NCBI RefSeq assembly: GCF_028745505.1
Contig: NZ_JAQZZL010000002.1
Coordinates: 372,001-436,000, forward strand
Direction of reading: 5' to 3'
Length of the DNA stretch: 64,000 nucleotides
Source: Lentisphaera marina
GTDB taxonomy: Bacteria > Verrucomicrobiota > Lentisphaeria > Lentisphaerales > Lentisphaeraceae
The notes beneath the pieces are model-generated. The model did not search any database. It saw only the letters and a program-made list of their open reading frames with translations, and had not been told where the DNA came from. How positions within the stretch are numbered: the first letter of the stretch is position 1; the number at the start of each line of letters is the position of its first letter. Shown piece by piece: positions 39,183-48,179 of this stretch. A program made the position numbers and the translations under genes.

Positions 39183-39878
39183 TTAAGTTCTTATTTTCTT
39201 TCCATAATTCACTTCAATATATGACCCTTTTGAGAAACATATATTGTCTGCTTTCTTATCGTTTAAAATTCCAAATATTGATCCATAATTTTTCTCGAAA
39301 TCAACATTGACTTCATATGAATTTATATCACAGACTTCCCATTGATCATGTTTCACTTCATATTCTAAAGTATTTGTATTTGCCTTGGTATATCCCCAAT
39401 AATGTTCTGTGATAAATTCTTGAATACTGCCCGCTTTTGGGATATAAAAATTATCTGTACTGGTGACTTTAATGGAATTATCTACACCCTTATTTAACCA
39501 TGAATAAGAATAATCATTCCCGTTGAAATGATGATCCATTTTGGTGGTGAAATAATTTTCGTAAAATAGCGAATTAGCAATGACTTCAATTGCTTTTTTT
39601 GGGACAATTTCTTTTATGAAAACCACCGATCTTTTTGTAGGATCATATTTGGGTCTGACATAAAACCTTAGATTTACTTCTTCAAAATTTATATGTCCTG
39701 GAATAGCTAAGTTACATATTCTTGTGTCATGGAACATGAAAGCCACTAAGCTCACATAACAGTCTCCATCATGAAAATCCAATTCCGTGCCAAATGGTAT
39801 GAATGCTTCAAGTGATTTGGGATCGATTTTGTACGAGGCCAAAATTAAGTTGTTCCAATGTGCGTGTAAAAATTTCAT
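39183..39878 (-). CDS. DUF2071 family protein
   Basis: A 231-aa soluble protein. It begins FLHAHWNNLILASYKIDP and has the DUF2071/YqjF pattern: L-x-P-x-G-x-x-L-D near residue 28, GDCYVSLVAFMFHDTRI near 38-54, EEVNLRFYVRP near 66 and a later YSW. The family is distantly related to the acetoacetate-decarboxylase fold; no function is established. A role next to the toxin-antitoxin genes is not implied. Confidence 0.8.
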   Translation of the reverse strand: MKFLHAHWNNLILASYKIDPKSLEAFIPFGTELDFHDGDCYVSLVAFMFHDTRICNLAIPGHINFEEVNLRFYVRPKYDPTKRSVVFIKEIVPKKAIEVIANSLFYENYFTTKMDHHFNGNDYSYSWLNKGVDNSIKVTSTDNFYIPKAGSIQEFITEHYWGYTKANTNTLEYEVKHDQWEVCDINSYEVNVDFEKNYGSIFGILNDKKADNICFSKGSYIEVNYGKKIRT

Positions 39879-39974
39879 AGTTTATTTATAGCTAAGGAAT
39901 GAATCTACTCAAGTCCTTTTATCTGACTTTCGTGATTCTCGAGCATTCACTGCGACTCTTGCGTATAGCTTTTT

Positions 39975-40280
39975 TTATTCAAAATCGCTTAAACGAGATC
40001 TAAATAATTGCGATGAATGATGAATAGTTAATATCTCTACAGCATCTTTGTTTAGTCTGTAGATAATTCGATAATTGCCTAAAATTATTTCTCTAACAGT
40101 TTTTACATTAAATTCAGGTACAACTCTTCCTGACTCAGGGAAACTTTCTAGTCTCTCAGTTGTTTTGAATATTTCTTTAATGACGAGAGTCGCATAATGC
40201 TCGGAGTCTCTAGAGATAAAATCAAATATTAATTCAAGATCCTTGGCTGATTGCTCAGTCCATCGAATTATTCTAACCAT
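39975..40280 (-). CDS. ParE/RelE family toxin (module 1)
   Basis: A 101-aa protein with the ParE pattern: IRWTEQSAKDLELIFDFISRDS, RLESFPESGRVVPEF and VREIILGNYRIIYRL, then ILTIHHSSQLF. ParE-type toxins poison gyrase; RelE-type ones cut mRNA on the ribosome. The P-E-S-G-R-x-V-P-E segment favours ParE. It overlaps its antitoxin gene by 13 bases, the usual antitoxin-first order. Confidence 0.9.
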   Translation of the reverse strand: MVRIIRWTEQSAKDLELIFDFISRDSEHYATLVIKEIFKTTERLESFPESGRVVPEFNVKTVREIILGNYRIIYRLNKDAVEILTIHHSSQLFRSRLSDFE

Positions 40281-40456
40281 TTAGAGAATTTACCTTTAAC
40301 CTCATCATGACTTAATAATTCCCCAGATTCAGCTTGCTGAATACCTGTTTTAATTTTAGAGACTAGATAGAGTCTCTCTATCGCTTCTTCAATGCTAGTC
40401 TCTTCAGGTAATCCTTGAACTGCATTCAATATTTCAGATTTATTAACTGCTGTCAT
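40268..40456 (-). CDS. Antitoxin of module 1
   Basis: A 62-aa acidic protein upstream of and overlapping the ParE-like gene. The sequence EEAIERLYLVSKIKTGIQQAE, then LLSHDEVKGKFSKWLE is a common form of antitoxin paired with ParE/RelE toxins; the C-terminal part is the likely toxin-neutralising segment. No ribbon-helix-helix is obvious. Its identity rests mainly on gene position. Confidence 0.78.
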   Translation of the reverse strand: MTAVNKSEILNAVQGLPEETSIEEAIERLYLVSKIKTGIQQAESGELLSHDEVKGKFSKWLE

Positions 40457-40598
40457 TTTGGTGAATCCTAATTTCTTATTTATTTAATATAATTCAGTTA
40501 TTTAATAAATCATATTCATAATAGATTCTTATTTTTGCTATAGCGACTAAAGCAAGTAGACTTCGAGCCTTAGCGAGAATTGCTACTTCAGTGCCATG

Positions 40599-40862
40599 TT
40601 AGTTTTTTCTGTAGACTTCTTTTCTATGCTTTATTTTGACTACATTCACAACTAGTATTTCGTCTATGATTTCATATAATACTCTGTAGTCACCAAGCCT
40701 GATTCGGAATTTATCTTCATTAGTTAGTTTTATACTATTAAAAGGTCTAGGATCTGTAGAAAGTTCATTGACTTTCAACATGATTTTTTTTGCTTCAGAT
40801 TTGTTTATTTTTTTTAATTCTTTTACTGCGGATTTTTTAAACTCAATTTTGTAATTAGACAT
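40599..40862 (-). CDS. RelE family toxin (module 2)
   Basis: An 87-aa basic protein with the RelE hallmark: YKIEFKKSAVKELKKI at the start, FRIRLGDYRVLYEI near residue 50 and VVKIKHRKEVYR at the C-terminus. RelE toxins cut mRNA in the ribosomal A site. It overlaps its antitoxin gene by eight bases. Confidence 0.92.
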   Translation of the reverse strand: MSNYKIEFKKSAVKELKKINKSEAKKIMLKVNELSTDPRPFNSIKLTNEDKFRIRLGDYRVLYEIIDEILVVNVVKIKHRKEVYRKN

Positions 40863-41082
40863 TTAAATTTAACTCAGCTAAGACGTCTTCATATGAAACG
40901 GTTTCCTCATTAGCTCTTTCTTCAAATGCTTTTAAATCTTCTGCATCTTCAGCAAGTTCATGCAGTAAAGCTTCGTTAATCACTTCAGAAATAGATCTGT
41001 GGGATAGATGAGCTTTAGTTCTTAAAACATTATGAACCGCTGGATTAAAATACACTGTAGCTCTTTTAGTTAATGTAGACAT
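40855..41082 (-). CDS. Ribbon-helix-helix antitoxin of module 2
   Basis: A 75-aa protein. Residues 7-45 (RATVYFNPAVHNVLRTKA, then RSISEVINEALLHEL) form a CopG/RHH DNA-binding fold; the acidic C-terminal half is the likely RelE-binding tail. Such antitoxins repress their own promoter, which should lie just upstream near 41090-41150. Confidence 0.9.
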   Translation of the reverse strand: MSTLTKRATVYFNPAVHNVLRTKAHLSHRSISEVINEALLHELAEDAEDLKAFEERANEETVSYEDVLAELNLNV

Positions 41083-41213
41083 AATTGCCCCCGTTTTTAG
41101 TATTGTATATATAGCACTATAACGTCACAACGTTGTTATTTCAATTTTATTCTAACGTCTGAGTTTACATGAATTCGAGGAACGAGAATTTCAGGTGCGA
41201 CTTATTGTTATGT

Positions 41214-41861
41214 TTATAACTTTTCTTTCAATATTGAATGTGATTTTGTTCCAAGATCTGTTAAAGTTGATTTCATTTCTCCTCCATTTACAACATATTT
41301 TGTTGATGCTTTCCAATCATCTTGATCTTCTACTGTAACTTCTTCTACGTATGACTCTGTTATACCTAAACTTGAATATTCAAAATCTTCTATATCTTTT
41401 TTTATAAATTCATGAAGTTCATTTATTGATAACCGTTCAATAACACTAACCATTTTTAAAAACTGTTCATAGTTAATGTGTTCCTGTAAAAACTTGAGGA
41501 ATAAATAGCCTGTTAATTCAGCTTTTTCATGATCTTCACATCTATCTAGTATATATAAAATTTTCTCTCCAACAGAAATTTTATATTTTTCTGAATGATT
41601 AATTTGTGAAATTTCTTTATAACGTTCATTGATCGATATATTTGAAAACTCATTTAAAAAAGAACACATTTTTTTTATAAAAAGGTGATCTTTAATAGAT
41701 GTTCCAATGTTATAAGTTTTAATAAATGTCCCCAAAATTGGAATGTCTTTTAAAACTCCATCAGATAGATTCTTATCTAACAAGATTTCTCCAAAATCAC
41801 TGGTGACGTTTATGAGTTCTGAGTTTGTTAGAACCTCGTCAAATATATTATTTTTTTTCAT
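41214..41861 (-). CDS. Unknown protein in the accessory region
   Basis: A 215-aa protein not firmly recognised. A moderately hydrophobic segment (DGVLKDIPILGTFIKTYNIG, about residues 34-53) is followed by charged helices (KISVGEKILYILDRCEDHEKAEL near 95-117). The D-x-P-x-x-G-T-x-x-x-x-Y-x-x-G-x-S-I pattern recurs in poorly known proteins of mobile and defence-rich regions, from memory. It is very AT-rich and stands alone on the minus strand next to two toxin-antitoxin pairs. No catalytic motif is visible. Confidence 0.5.
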   Translation of the reverse strand: MKKNNIFDEVLTNSELINVTSDFGEILLDKNLSDGVLKDIPILGTFIKTYNIGTSIKDHLFIKKMCSFLNEFSNISINERYKEISQINHSEKYKISVGEKILYILDRCEDHEKAELTGYLFLKFLQEHINYEQFLKMVSVIERLSINELHEFIKKDIEDFEYSSLGITESYVEEVTVEDQDDWKASTKYVVNGGEMKSTLTDLGTKSHSILKEKL

Positions 41862-42228
41862 AATTATTTACAACATAACATGGTATTATACGATCTGAGT
41901 GGAGCGTGTGATCGGGTCGCCATTTATGGTTGGGTTGATTGTTTTTGTTGTTTTCATTTATGATGCCACTGATGTGTAGTTATTTAATTAGTTGTCTTAT
42001 TTGTGAAATTCAAGGTGTATGATTGCGTCAACTGAGTCGAATATTCACGCCATTATCTCAGATTACCCTGAATGAGATTACAAATCATTTGTTTTGATGA
42101 AAAATGTGTTATACGCACTTGCTGACTTAGGGGAAGGCTAATATGTGTGAGTGACTCCTACCTCCAAGTAAATATCAATATTTTAATAGAGCGGGACTTT
42201 GCGACTTATGCAAAAGACAAAGTGAGGG

Positions 42229-42274
42229 GGAGGAGTGAATTTTAAATTCTTAATTTTAAATTTTGAATGATTAG
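42229..42274. repeat. Short AT-rich repeat (also at 42620-42660)
   Basis: The sequence TGAATTTTAAATTCTTAA, a TTTAAA stretch and TTTTGAATGATTA occurs here and at 42620-42660 almost unchanged. The ending TTGAATGATTAAAGA occurs again near 42382 and 43014, each time after a TCTCGCGAAG block. Confidence 0.6.
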
Positions 42275-42445
42275 ACAGCCAGGGGTCTAGAGAAAGGTTT
42301 TTTACTCTGCCATGTGGATTCTCAAAACAGGATAAAAAGCCGATATTTCTCGCGAAGTCGCCAAGAGAGTCTAAGAGCAATTTTGAATGATTAAAGAGCT
42401 TTTGTGCTGTGAGCTGAAATCTGAGATATACGAGCCCCTAGGAAT

Positions 42446-42600
42446 TAATGTTTTTAAAACTTTGCGCCTTGGCGCCTCTGCGTGAGTTTTTGTTTTATTC
42501 AGCAAGGAAGTGTCGCTTAGGGAATAAAAATCCAGCTATCTACAGATCCCACGGATTGACTCATATAAATCCAAATTCAAAATCATAATTTTTCACGCCA
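42446..42600. repeat. Duplicated intergenic element, copy 1
   Basis: This segment recurs 387 bases downstream at about 90 percent identity judged by eye. It has near-terminal inverted repeats: CTTTGCGCCTTGGCG (42460-42474) is the exact reverse complement of 42596-42610, enclosing about 120 bases. No ORF spans it. It resembles a small non-coding mobile element or a structured palindromic repeat. Confidence 0.75.
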
Positions 42601-42832
42601 AGGCGCAAAGAGAGAAGGGAGATGAATTTTAAATTCTTAACTTTAAATTTTGAATGATTAAAGAACTAGAGTGTGTCGCTTAACAGCGGGTTGCGGTTGC
42701 CACCGCGGGCGGTAAGGAGGAGCTACTCTTAGGTGAGATGAGGCAGGCGAGACGCCTACGATCACCAAGGTGAGGCGGATGAGGATACTTTTTCCTGCAA
42801 GCTGAAACCTGTACCTGCGTATCCCTAGCAAC

Positions 42833-42987
42833 TAATGTTTTTAAAACTTAGCGCCTTAGCGCCTCTGCGTGAGTTTTTGTTTTATTCAGCAAGGAAGTGT
42901 CGCTTAGGAAATAAAAATCCAGCTATCCACAGGTTCAACGGATTGACTCAGATAAGTCCAAATTCAAAATCATAATATTTCTCGCGA
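42833..42987. repeat. Duplicated intergenic element, copy 2
   Basis: Second copy of the element at 42446. The inner sequence (GTGAGTTTTTGTTTTATTC, then AGCAAGGAAGTGTCGCTTAG) is kept, while the inverted ends have drifted (TTAGCGCCTTAGCG against CGCGAAGACGCAAAG). Confidence 0.75.
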
Positions 42988-43212
42988 AGACGCAAAGAGG
43001 ACCTAAGAGCAACTTTGAATGATTAAAGAACTAGGATGAGTTTATAAATCATTGGTAAAGACTTATGAGAAGGTCAGTAATTTAGGGACGCTGTCCTCTT
43101 CCCAGCAAGGCTTGCCAGCCATCGACGGGCGGTTGCGGTGAGCAAAAATTTGCCTTTCGTCGCGTGGTGCATAAGTTTAAATATAACCACAAAGACAAAT
43201 AGGAGATTTATT

Positions 43213-44034
43213 ATGGGTTTACACGGTCGCGGTAAAAAGCCAGTTAAGGCTTATGAGAATATGGATTTTATCAATTCTTCGGATGGTCGACTTTTGCGAA
43301 TAATGTCAGAAATGATAGAGCCAAAAAGACGATTCTCTAAAAACCAAGTCAGAGATAGTATTGCTTTCTTTGGGTCGGCGCGTTTGTTGTCTAATGAAGA
43401 TGCAGGCATCATGTTAGAGCGTGCTGAACTCACTGGTGATGAAGGCAAAATTAAAAAAGCTAAAGCAGCTGTCAAAATGTCACGTTACTATGAAGAGGGT
43501 GCTGAGCTGGCGGAGATGTTGACGAAATGGTCGATTGATAATGATTTTGGTTATTACATTTGCTCTGGTGGTGGTCCAGGGATTATGGAAGCAGCAAATC
43601 TGGGTGCATCTCGAGTTAAGGATGGCCAATCAATAGGTTTGAATATTGCATTGCCGTTTGAGCAAGAACCAAATCCTTACATTAGTCCTGAGTTAAACTT
43701 TGAGTTCAATTACTTTTTTATTCGTAAGTTTTGGTTCACTTATTTAGCCAAAGCAATTGTCGTTTTTCCAGGTGGCTTTGGTACCTTCGATGAGTTCTTT
43801 GAAATTCTGACTCTGATACAAACGGGGAAAACGACCAAGACTATTCCTATTGTTCTATACGGAAAAGAGTTTTGGAGCAATATGGTGAATTTTGATTACT
43901 TGGTGGAAGCAGGTGTGATTTGTGAAAAGGATTTAGATCTTTTTATATGGGCAGACACCCCACAGGAAGTATTTGATTACTTAACGGCAGAACTCAAACT
44001 TCAACGTCGTTTACATTCAGAATTTTATCAATAA
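43213..44034 (+). CDS. LOG family protein (putative nucleotide 5'-monophosphate phosphoribohydrolase)
   Basis: A 273-aa protein. The start is set at the ATG at 43213, preceded by AGGAG; an upstream in-frame start at 43138 lies in repeat DNA. It has CSGGGPGIMEAANLGA near residue 117 and VVFPGGFGTFDEFFEIL near 183, the PGGxGTxxE motif of the LOG/lysine-decarboxylase-like family, whose members release the base from nucleoside monophosphates (cytokinin activation in plants). The longer N-terminal region is typical of the TIGR00730-type bacterial form. Its real substrate is unknown. Confidence 0.88.
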   Translation: MGLHGRGKKPVKAYENMDFINSSDGRLLRIMSEMIEPKRRFSKNQVRDSIAFFGSARLLSNEDAGIMLERAELTGDEGKIKKAKAAVKMSRYYEEGAELAEMLTKWSIDNDFGYYICSGGGPGIMEAANLGASRVKDGQSIGLNIALPFEQEPNPYISPELNFEFNYFFIRKFWFTYLAKAIVVFPGGFGTFDEFFEILTLIQTGKTTKTIPIVLYGKEFWSNMVNFDYLVEAGVICEKDLDLFIWADTPQEVFDYLTAELKLQRRLHSEFYQ

Positions 44035-44051
44035 GAAAATTAAATTCGATG

Positions 44052-44086
44052 AAGCCCCTTAGTCTTGAAACTGAGGGGCTTTTGTC
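44052..44086 (+). terminator. Intrinsic terminator after the LOG-family gene
   Basis: A 12-bp stem (AAGCCCCTTAGT with ACTGAGGGGCTT, one G-U) around a 6-base loop, followed by TTTGTCTTTT. Confidence 0.92.
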
Positions 44087-44187
44087 TTTTATGAGCAAGC
44101 AAAGGATGAGGACTTTGAGCTCTCGGCTTGCAAAGTTTCAAAGGGGGTTTTAATTCTCACGAATTAAAGAATAATTTTAGGTTAAAA

Positions 44188-45264
44188 ATGATTGATATTA
44201 GTGAACGTGTTGAGCGCTTGAGAATGCGCTTCAAGCAGGTCGAAAGTGAATTGTCTGATCCCTCGGTTTTTGAAGATAAGGATCGCTTCCAAGATTTGAG
44301 TAAAGAGCACCAGCGTTTGTCGGCATTGGTTCAGTGTTACGATCGTTTAGAAGCGGTTAAATCTGAACTTCAAGAAAATAAAGAAATGCTAAGTGCCGAA
44401 TCCGACGAAGAATTAAAAGAAATGATTCGTTTGGATCTTTCTAGTTTAGAGGAAGAACTTCCTGAATTAGAGAAAAAATTGATGATCTTGATTGTTCCAC
44501 CGGATCCCAATGATTCACGTAACTGTATTGTAGAAATTCGCCCTGCGGCGGGTGGTGATGAAGCTGCACTATTTGCGGAAGAATTAATGCGCATGTATCA
44601 AATCTATAGTGGTAGTAAGGGATGGAAAGTTGATGTCCTTGAATATACGCCGAGTGATTTAGGTGGTTTGAAAGCAACAGTATTTAGCGTTAAAGGCGAA
44701 GATGTTTTTCGTGAGTTGAACTTCGAGAGTGGCGTTCACCGAGTGCAAAGAATTCCAAAGACCGAGACACAGGGACGAGTTCATACTTCAACAGTCACAG
44801 TGGCGGTTCTTCCAGAAGCGGAAGAAGTTGACTTCCATTTAGATCCCAAAGATTTGAAAATCGATACCTATCGTTCAAGTGGTGCGGGTGGTCAGTGTGT
44901 AAATACAACTGACTCTGCCGTTCGTGTTACTCACGTGCCGTCGGGTATAGCTTGTTACTCTCAGCAAGAGAGATCTCAGCATTTAAATAAAGATATTGCG
45001 ATGCAATTATTGCGTTCGAAGTTACTCGATGAAAAAATTCGTGAAGAAAAGCAAAAGATGTCTGATGAACGTCGTGGCCAAATTGGTACTGGCGATCGTT
45101 CCGAGCGTATTCGTACTTACAATTATCCACAAAGTCGAATTACGGATCACCGTTTTGGCGTGACACTCTATAATTTACCAGATGTAATGGCGGGTAAGTT
45201 TGGTGATGTTATGGATAAAATTCTTGCCATAGATGCTGAGCAGCGTCTGGCTGAAGAAATTTAA
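44188..45264 (+). CDS. prfA: Peptide chain release factor 1
   Basis: A 358-aa protein. The start is set at the ATG at 44188 (MIDISERVERL); an in-frame start 60 bases upstream has no ribosome-binding site and adds unrelated residues. It has the stop-codon-reading motif PKT in RIPKTETQGRVHTS (PxT type, so RF1 and not RF2) and the catalytic GGQ in SSGAGGQCVNTTDSAVR. It releases the peptide at UAA and UAG. Confidence 0.96.
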   Translation: MIDISERVERLRMRFKQVESELSDPSVFEDKDRFQDLSKEHQRLSALVQCYDRLEAVKSELQENKEMLSAESDEELKEMIRLDLSSLEEELPELEKKLMILIVPPDPNDSRNCIVEIRPAAGGDEAALFAEELMRMYQIYSGSKGWKVDVLEYTPSDLGGLKATVFSVKGEDVFRELNFESGVHRVQRIPKTETQGRVHTSTVTVAVLPEAEEVDFHLDPKDLKIDTYRSSGAGGQCVNTTDSAVRVTHVPSGIACYSQQERSQHLNKDIAMQLLRSKLLDEKIREEKQKMSDERRGQIGTGDRSERIRTYNYPQSRITDHRFGVTLYNLPDVMAGKFGDVMDKILAIDAEQRLAEEI

Positions 45265-45285
45265 TAAAGCCTAAAAGAATTTTTT

Positions 45286-47229
45286 ATGTTTCGTTTCGAT
45301 AATATTCGTAAAGCCTATGCTGGGCGCATGGTCTTGGATGATACGAGTTTTCACGTTCACCCTGGTGAGCGTGCTGGTTTAGTTGGCCCCAATGGGGCAG
45401 GTAAGAGTACGATTTTCCGTATCCTTACGGGTCAAGAGAGCTCTGACAAAGGTGATGTGAAATTACGCAAAAATATTCGCATAGGTTGGTTGAGACAGAA
45501 TATTCCCGATGAATTGAAACACTTGCCTCTTTTGGAGTTTGCCTGTAAGGCGCGTCCTGATTTGGATGCGATACAAGAGAAAATCATTGAATTGGAACAA
45601 GGCTTTTCTCAGGCAGCCGACCAAGAAAAATTATTAAGTCAGATAGGTGATTTGCAGCACGAGTTTGAAGCCGGTGGTGGTTACCTAATTGAAACAGCGG
45701 CGCGAACCTGTCTATCTGGTTTAGGTTTTAGTGATGAAGAGCTAGAAAAGCCCATCTGCGAATTCTCAGGTGGTTGGCAGATGCGTGCGGAATTGGTGCG
45801 CGTGGTGATTTCCGATCCCGACCTCCTTTTACTGGATGAGCCGACGAACTACCTGGACGTACCAGCGGTAGAATGGCTACGAGAATTCATGGTAAATTTT
45901 CGAGGTACATTGCTTTTGATCTCGCACGACCGTTACTTACTGAATGAGTTAACAGACGTGACTTACGAAGTTTATGGTGGGCAAGTGACTCGTTACCCAG
46001 GTAACTATGATCAGTATAAAAAAGTTCGCGATGAACGCATGGATCGTTTGGAGTTAGAGTCCGAAAAACTTGAACGTAAAAAAGAAAAACTTGAAGGTTT
46101 TGTGAACCGTTTTAAAGCAAAAGCAAGTAAAGCGACACAAGCTAAGAGCCGAATGAAACAGCTCGAAAAGCTCGAGAGTGTGGAAACGATGGTGAAGGTG
46201 TCTAGCGTTGATTTGCGTTTGGGCACCCCCCCTCCAGGAAGCCCCGTTCCAGTAGAGCTCGAAGATATGAGCAAAACTTATGATGGTGAACGCTACATTT
46301 ATCAAAACCTATCTATGGCGATACAAGATGGTGAGAAAATTGCTGTTGTGGGTTCTAATGGTATGGGTAAATCGACTCTATTGAAGATCCTAGCGAATAA
46401 GCTTCCCATTGAAGAGGGGAAAGTTAGTTTTGGTCACAAGACAACAATTGGTTATCACGCACAGGAATTAACGGAAAACTTTAATAATTCCCTCAATCTT
46501 ATTGAGCAGTGTAAGTCTTTTGCAGCGGATACAAGTGAAGGACGTTGTCGACAATTGCTCGGTAGCTTTGGTTTTAATGGTGATGATGTCTTTAAGCTGA
46601 CGGGAGTACTTTCCGGCGGTGAAAAAATTCGCTTGTCTTTACTTAAGTTATTGCTAGCTCCGCAAAACCTCTTGTTACTGGATGAGCCCACAACTCACTT
46701 GGATATTCAGGCAGTTGAGTCATTACAGGATTCACTCAAAGAGTTTCCTGGAACAGTATGTTTTGTGAGTCATGATATTGAGTTCATACGTGGTGTGGCA
46801 GATACGATCTTTGAGGTGACGCCCAGTGGCTTTAGGAAATTTCATGGTGATTATGACTACTACATGTCTAAAATTAAAGATGAAGTTGAGCTCGAAGTCA
46901 AGCAAGAAAAGGCTCAGGTTCAGGAGTCTTCGGGGCTCAATCGCAAAGAGCAACGCCGCAAAGATGCGGAAGAACGTAAGTTGCTTAAGAAAAAGCGTGG
47001 TCCCTTAGAGAAACGGACGCAAGTTTTGGAGCAATTGATTGCGGATTTAGAGGCAGAGGAAGCCGGCTTAGTCGAAGAATTTTATCAAGATCCCCCTGCA
47101 GATCGCGTTCAGGTGATGAATAATCGTTTGGATGAGATATCTCAAGAGAAAGAATCGGCTGAAAGTGAATGGGAAGAAAAATCTAATGAGCTCGAGTTGG
47201 TCTTATCTCAGATAGAGGACGGCAATTGA
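45286..47229 (+). CDS. ABC-F family ATPase
   Basis: A 647-aa soluble protein with two ABC domains (Walker A GPNGAGKST near residue 37 and GSNGMGKST near 357; Walker B LLLLDEPTNYLD and LLLLDEPTTHLD), the interdomain linker rich in Lys/Arg (about 245-310), and a long C-terminal coiled coil (about 540-645). ABC-F proteins act on the ribosome. It is a second member besides the one at 29.9 kb and resembles YheS/Uup-type factors. The next gene overlaps its stop. Confidence 0.88.
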   Translation: MFRFDNIRKAYAGRMVLDDTSFHVHPGERAGLVGPNGAGKSTIFRILTGQESSDKGDVKLRKNIRIGWLRQNIPDELKHLPLLEFACKARPDLDAIQEKIIELEQGFSQAADQEKLLSQIGDLQHEFEAGGGYLIETAARTCLSGLGFSDEELEKPICEFSGGWQMRAELVRVVISDPDLLLLDEPTNYLDVPAVEWLREFMVNFRGTLLLISHDRYLLNELTDVTYEVYGGQVTRYPGNYDQYKKVRDERMDRLELESEKLERKKEKLEGFVNRFKAKASKATQAKSRMKQLEKLESVETMVKVSSVDLRLGTPPPGSPVPVELEDMSKTYDGERYIYQNLSMAIQDGEKIAVVGSNGMGKSTLLKILANKLPIEEGKVSFGHKTTIGYHAQELTENFNNSLNLIEQCKSFAADTSEGRCRQLLGSFGFNGDDVFKLTGVLSGGEKIRLSLLKLLLAPQNLLLLDEPTTHLDIQAVESLQDSLKEFPGTVCFVSHDIEFIRGVADTIFEVTPSGFRKFHGDYDYYMSKIKDEVELEVKQEKAQVQESSGLNRKEQRRKDAEERKLLKKKRGPLEKRTQVLEQLIADLEAEEAGLVEEFYQDPPADRVQVMNNRLDEISQEKESAESEWEEKSNELELVLSQIEDGN

Positions 47230-48179
47230 GTCCTGCGATCCACGCATCGCTTTTAGTTGTAGTGATTTCTGCTGCGGGTTTTATTGCTCATCGAAAAGAG
47301 GTGATCAAACAGGGGCATAGCTCAAGTCTGACGAATTTGCTTATCAAGATTCTTATGCCCGCATTGATTTTTTCTTCGATTACTCAAAATGAAGACTTTT
47401 TAAGTTCAAATATGGTTTTTATGGCGCCGATTATGGGCTTTTCTTTTGTGAGCTTGAGTTTTATCGTGAGCTTTGTTTTTGCAAAAATCTTTTTGCGCGG
47501 CAAGGATTTACGTGATTCAGAAAACATAAGAAGTTTTGTGGCTGCTTGTGGTGTCCAAAACTATGGTTTTGTTGCTATCCCAGTTATTGTGACATTGTTT
47601 CCCAATGAAGATCTAATAGGTCCCTTACTGATGCATAATGTCGGAGTGGAAATTGCTATGTGGACAATAGCATGCTCAACTTTGCGAGGAAGTTTTGATC
47701 GAAAATCATTGAGTCAAATATTAAATATGCCTTTTATTACGGTTATGTTTTCTTTGATCGTCTTATTTTCTGGGATGTACAGATATATACCAGATTTCTT
47801 TGCCGATGCCACAAAAGCGGTGGGGCAAACGGCGATACCGATTGGCTTGATTTTAGTGGGAGCAACTTTGAGTGAACTCATTAAAGAAGGCTTGTTTGAA
47901 GGAAAGACTTCACGTGTTGTAAAGCTGTTGGGCTTAGGTCTGCTCAATCGTCAAATTTTATTGCCAGCCATTTGGTTTGTCTTCATCGCAATGATTCCCT
48001 TGGATGCGGACTTAAAAAAGATTATGTATGTGCAGGCGGCAATGCCAGCAGCTTTTTTGACAATTGTATTGGCAAAACATTTTGGAGGCAACGTCCGTAC
48101 TGTAGCTTGCGTCTCTGTGACCTCATTTATTGTCTCACCAATTTCAATTAGTATTTGGCTGAGTTTGGCGCCGAGTTAA
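47226..48179 (+). CDS. Auxin efflux carrier (AEC) family transporter
   Basis: A 317-aa membrane protein with about ten hydrophobic segments. The LLIKILMPALIFSSI helix near residue 38, AACGVQNYGFVAIPVI near 107 and GLILVGATLSEL near 210 fit the AEC/YfdV family of secondary carriers for small organic acids. The start is a TTG at 47226 overlapping the previous stop (TTGA), so it is probably coupled. Its stop abuts the stop of the convergent gene. Substrate unknown. Confidence 0.82.
   Translation: MSPAIHASLLVVVISAAGFIAHRKEVIKQGHSSSLTNLLIKILMPALIFSSITQNEDFLSSNMVFMAPIMGFSFVSLSFIVSFVFAKIFLRGKDLRDSENIRSFVAACGVQNYGFVAIPVIVTLFPNEDLIGPLLMHNVGVEIAMWTIACSTLRGSFDRKSLSQILNMPFITVMFSLIVLFSGMYRYIPDFFADATKAVGQTAIPIGLILVGATLSELIKEGLFEGKTSRVVKLLGLGLLNRQILLPAIWFVFIAMIPLDADLKKIMYVQAAMPAAFLTIVLAKHFGGNVRTVACVSVTSFIVSPISISIWLSLAPS

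Larger units (their letters stand above)
41862..43212. other. 1.35-kb non-coding region rich in repeats
   Basis: No convincing gene is present. The stretch holds a duplicated ~155-bp element (42446 and 42833), several copies of a short AT-rich sequence ending TTTGAATGATTA, and GC-rich islands at about 42685-42780 and 43085-43160 that differ sharply from the surrounding AT-rich DNA. It looks like a place where repeat elements have piled up. Confidence 0.6.

Noticed and set aside
42183-42380. A 65-aa minus-strand ORF
   Set aside because: It is made of the AT-rich repeat sequences, has no ribosome-binding site and resembles no protein.
42915-42935. A DnaA-box-like CTATCCACA suggesting an origin
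   Set aside because: Only one imperfect box, inside a repeat unit (the other copy has CTATCTACA); no dnaA or box cluster is near.
41862-43212. A CRISPR array in the repeat-rich gap
   Set aside because: The repeats are long, few and irregularly spaced, with no equal-length spacers and no cas genes.
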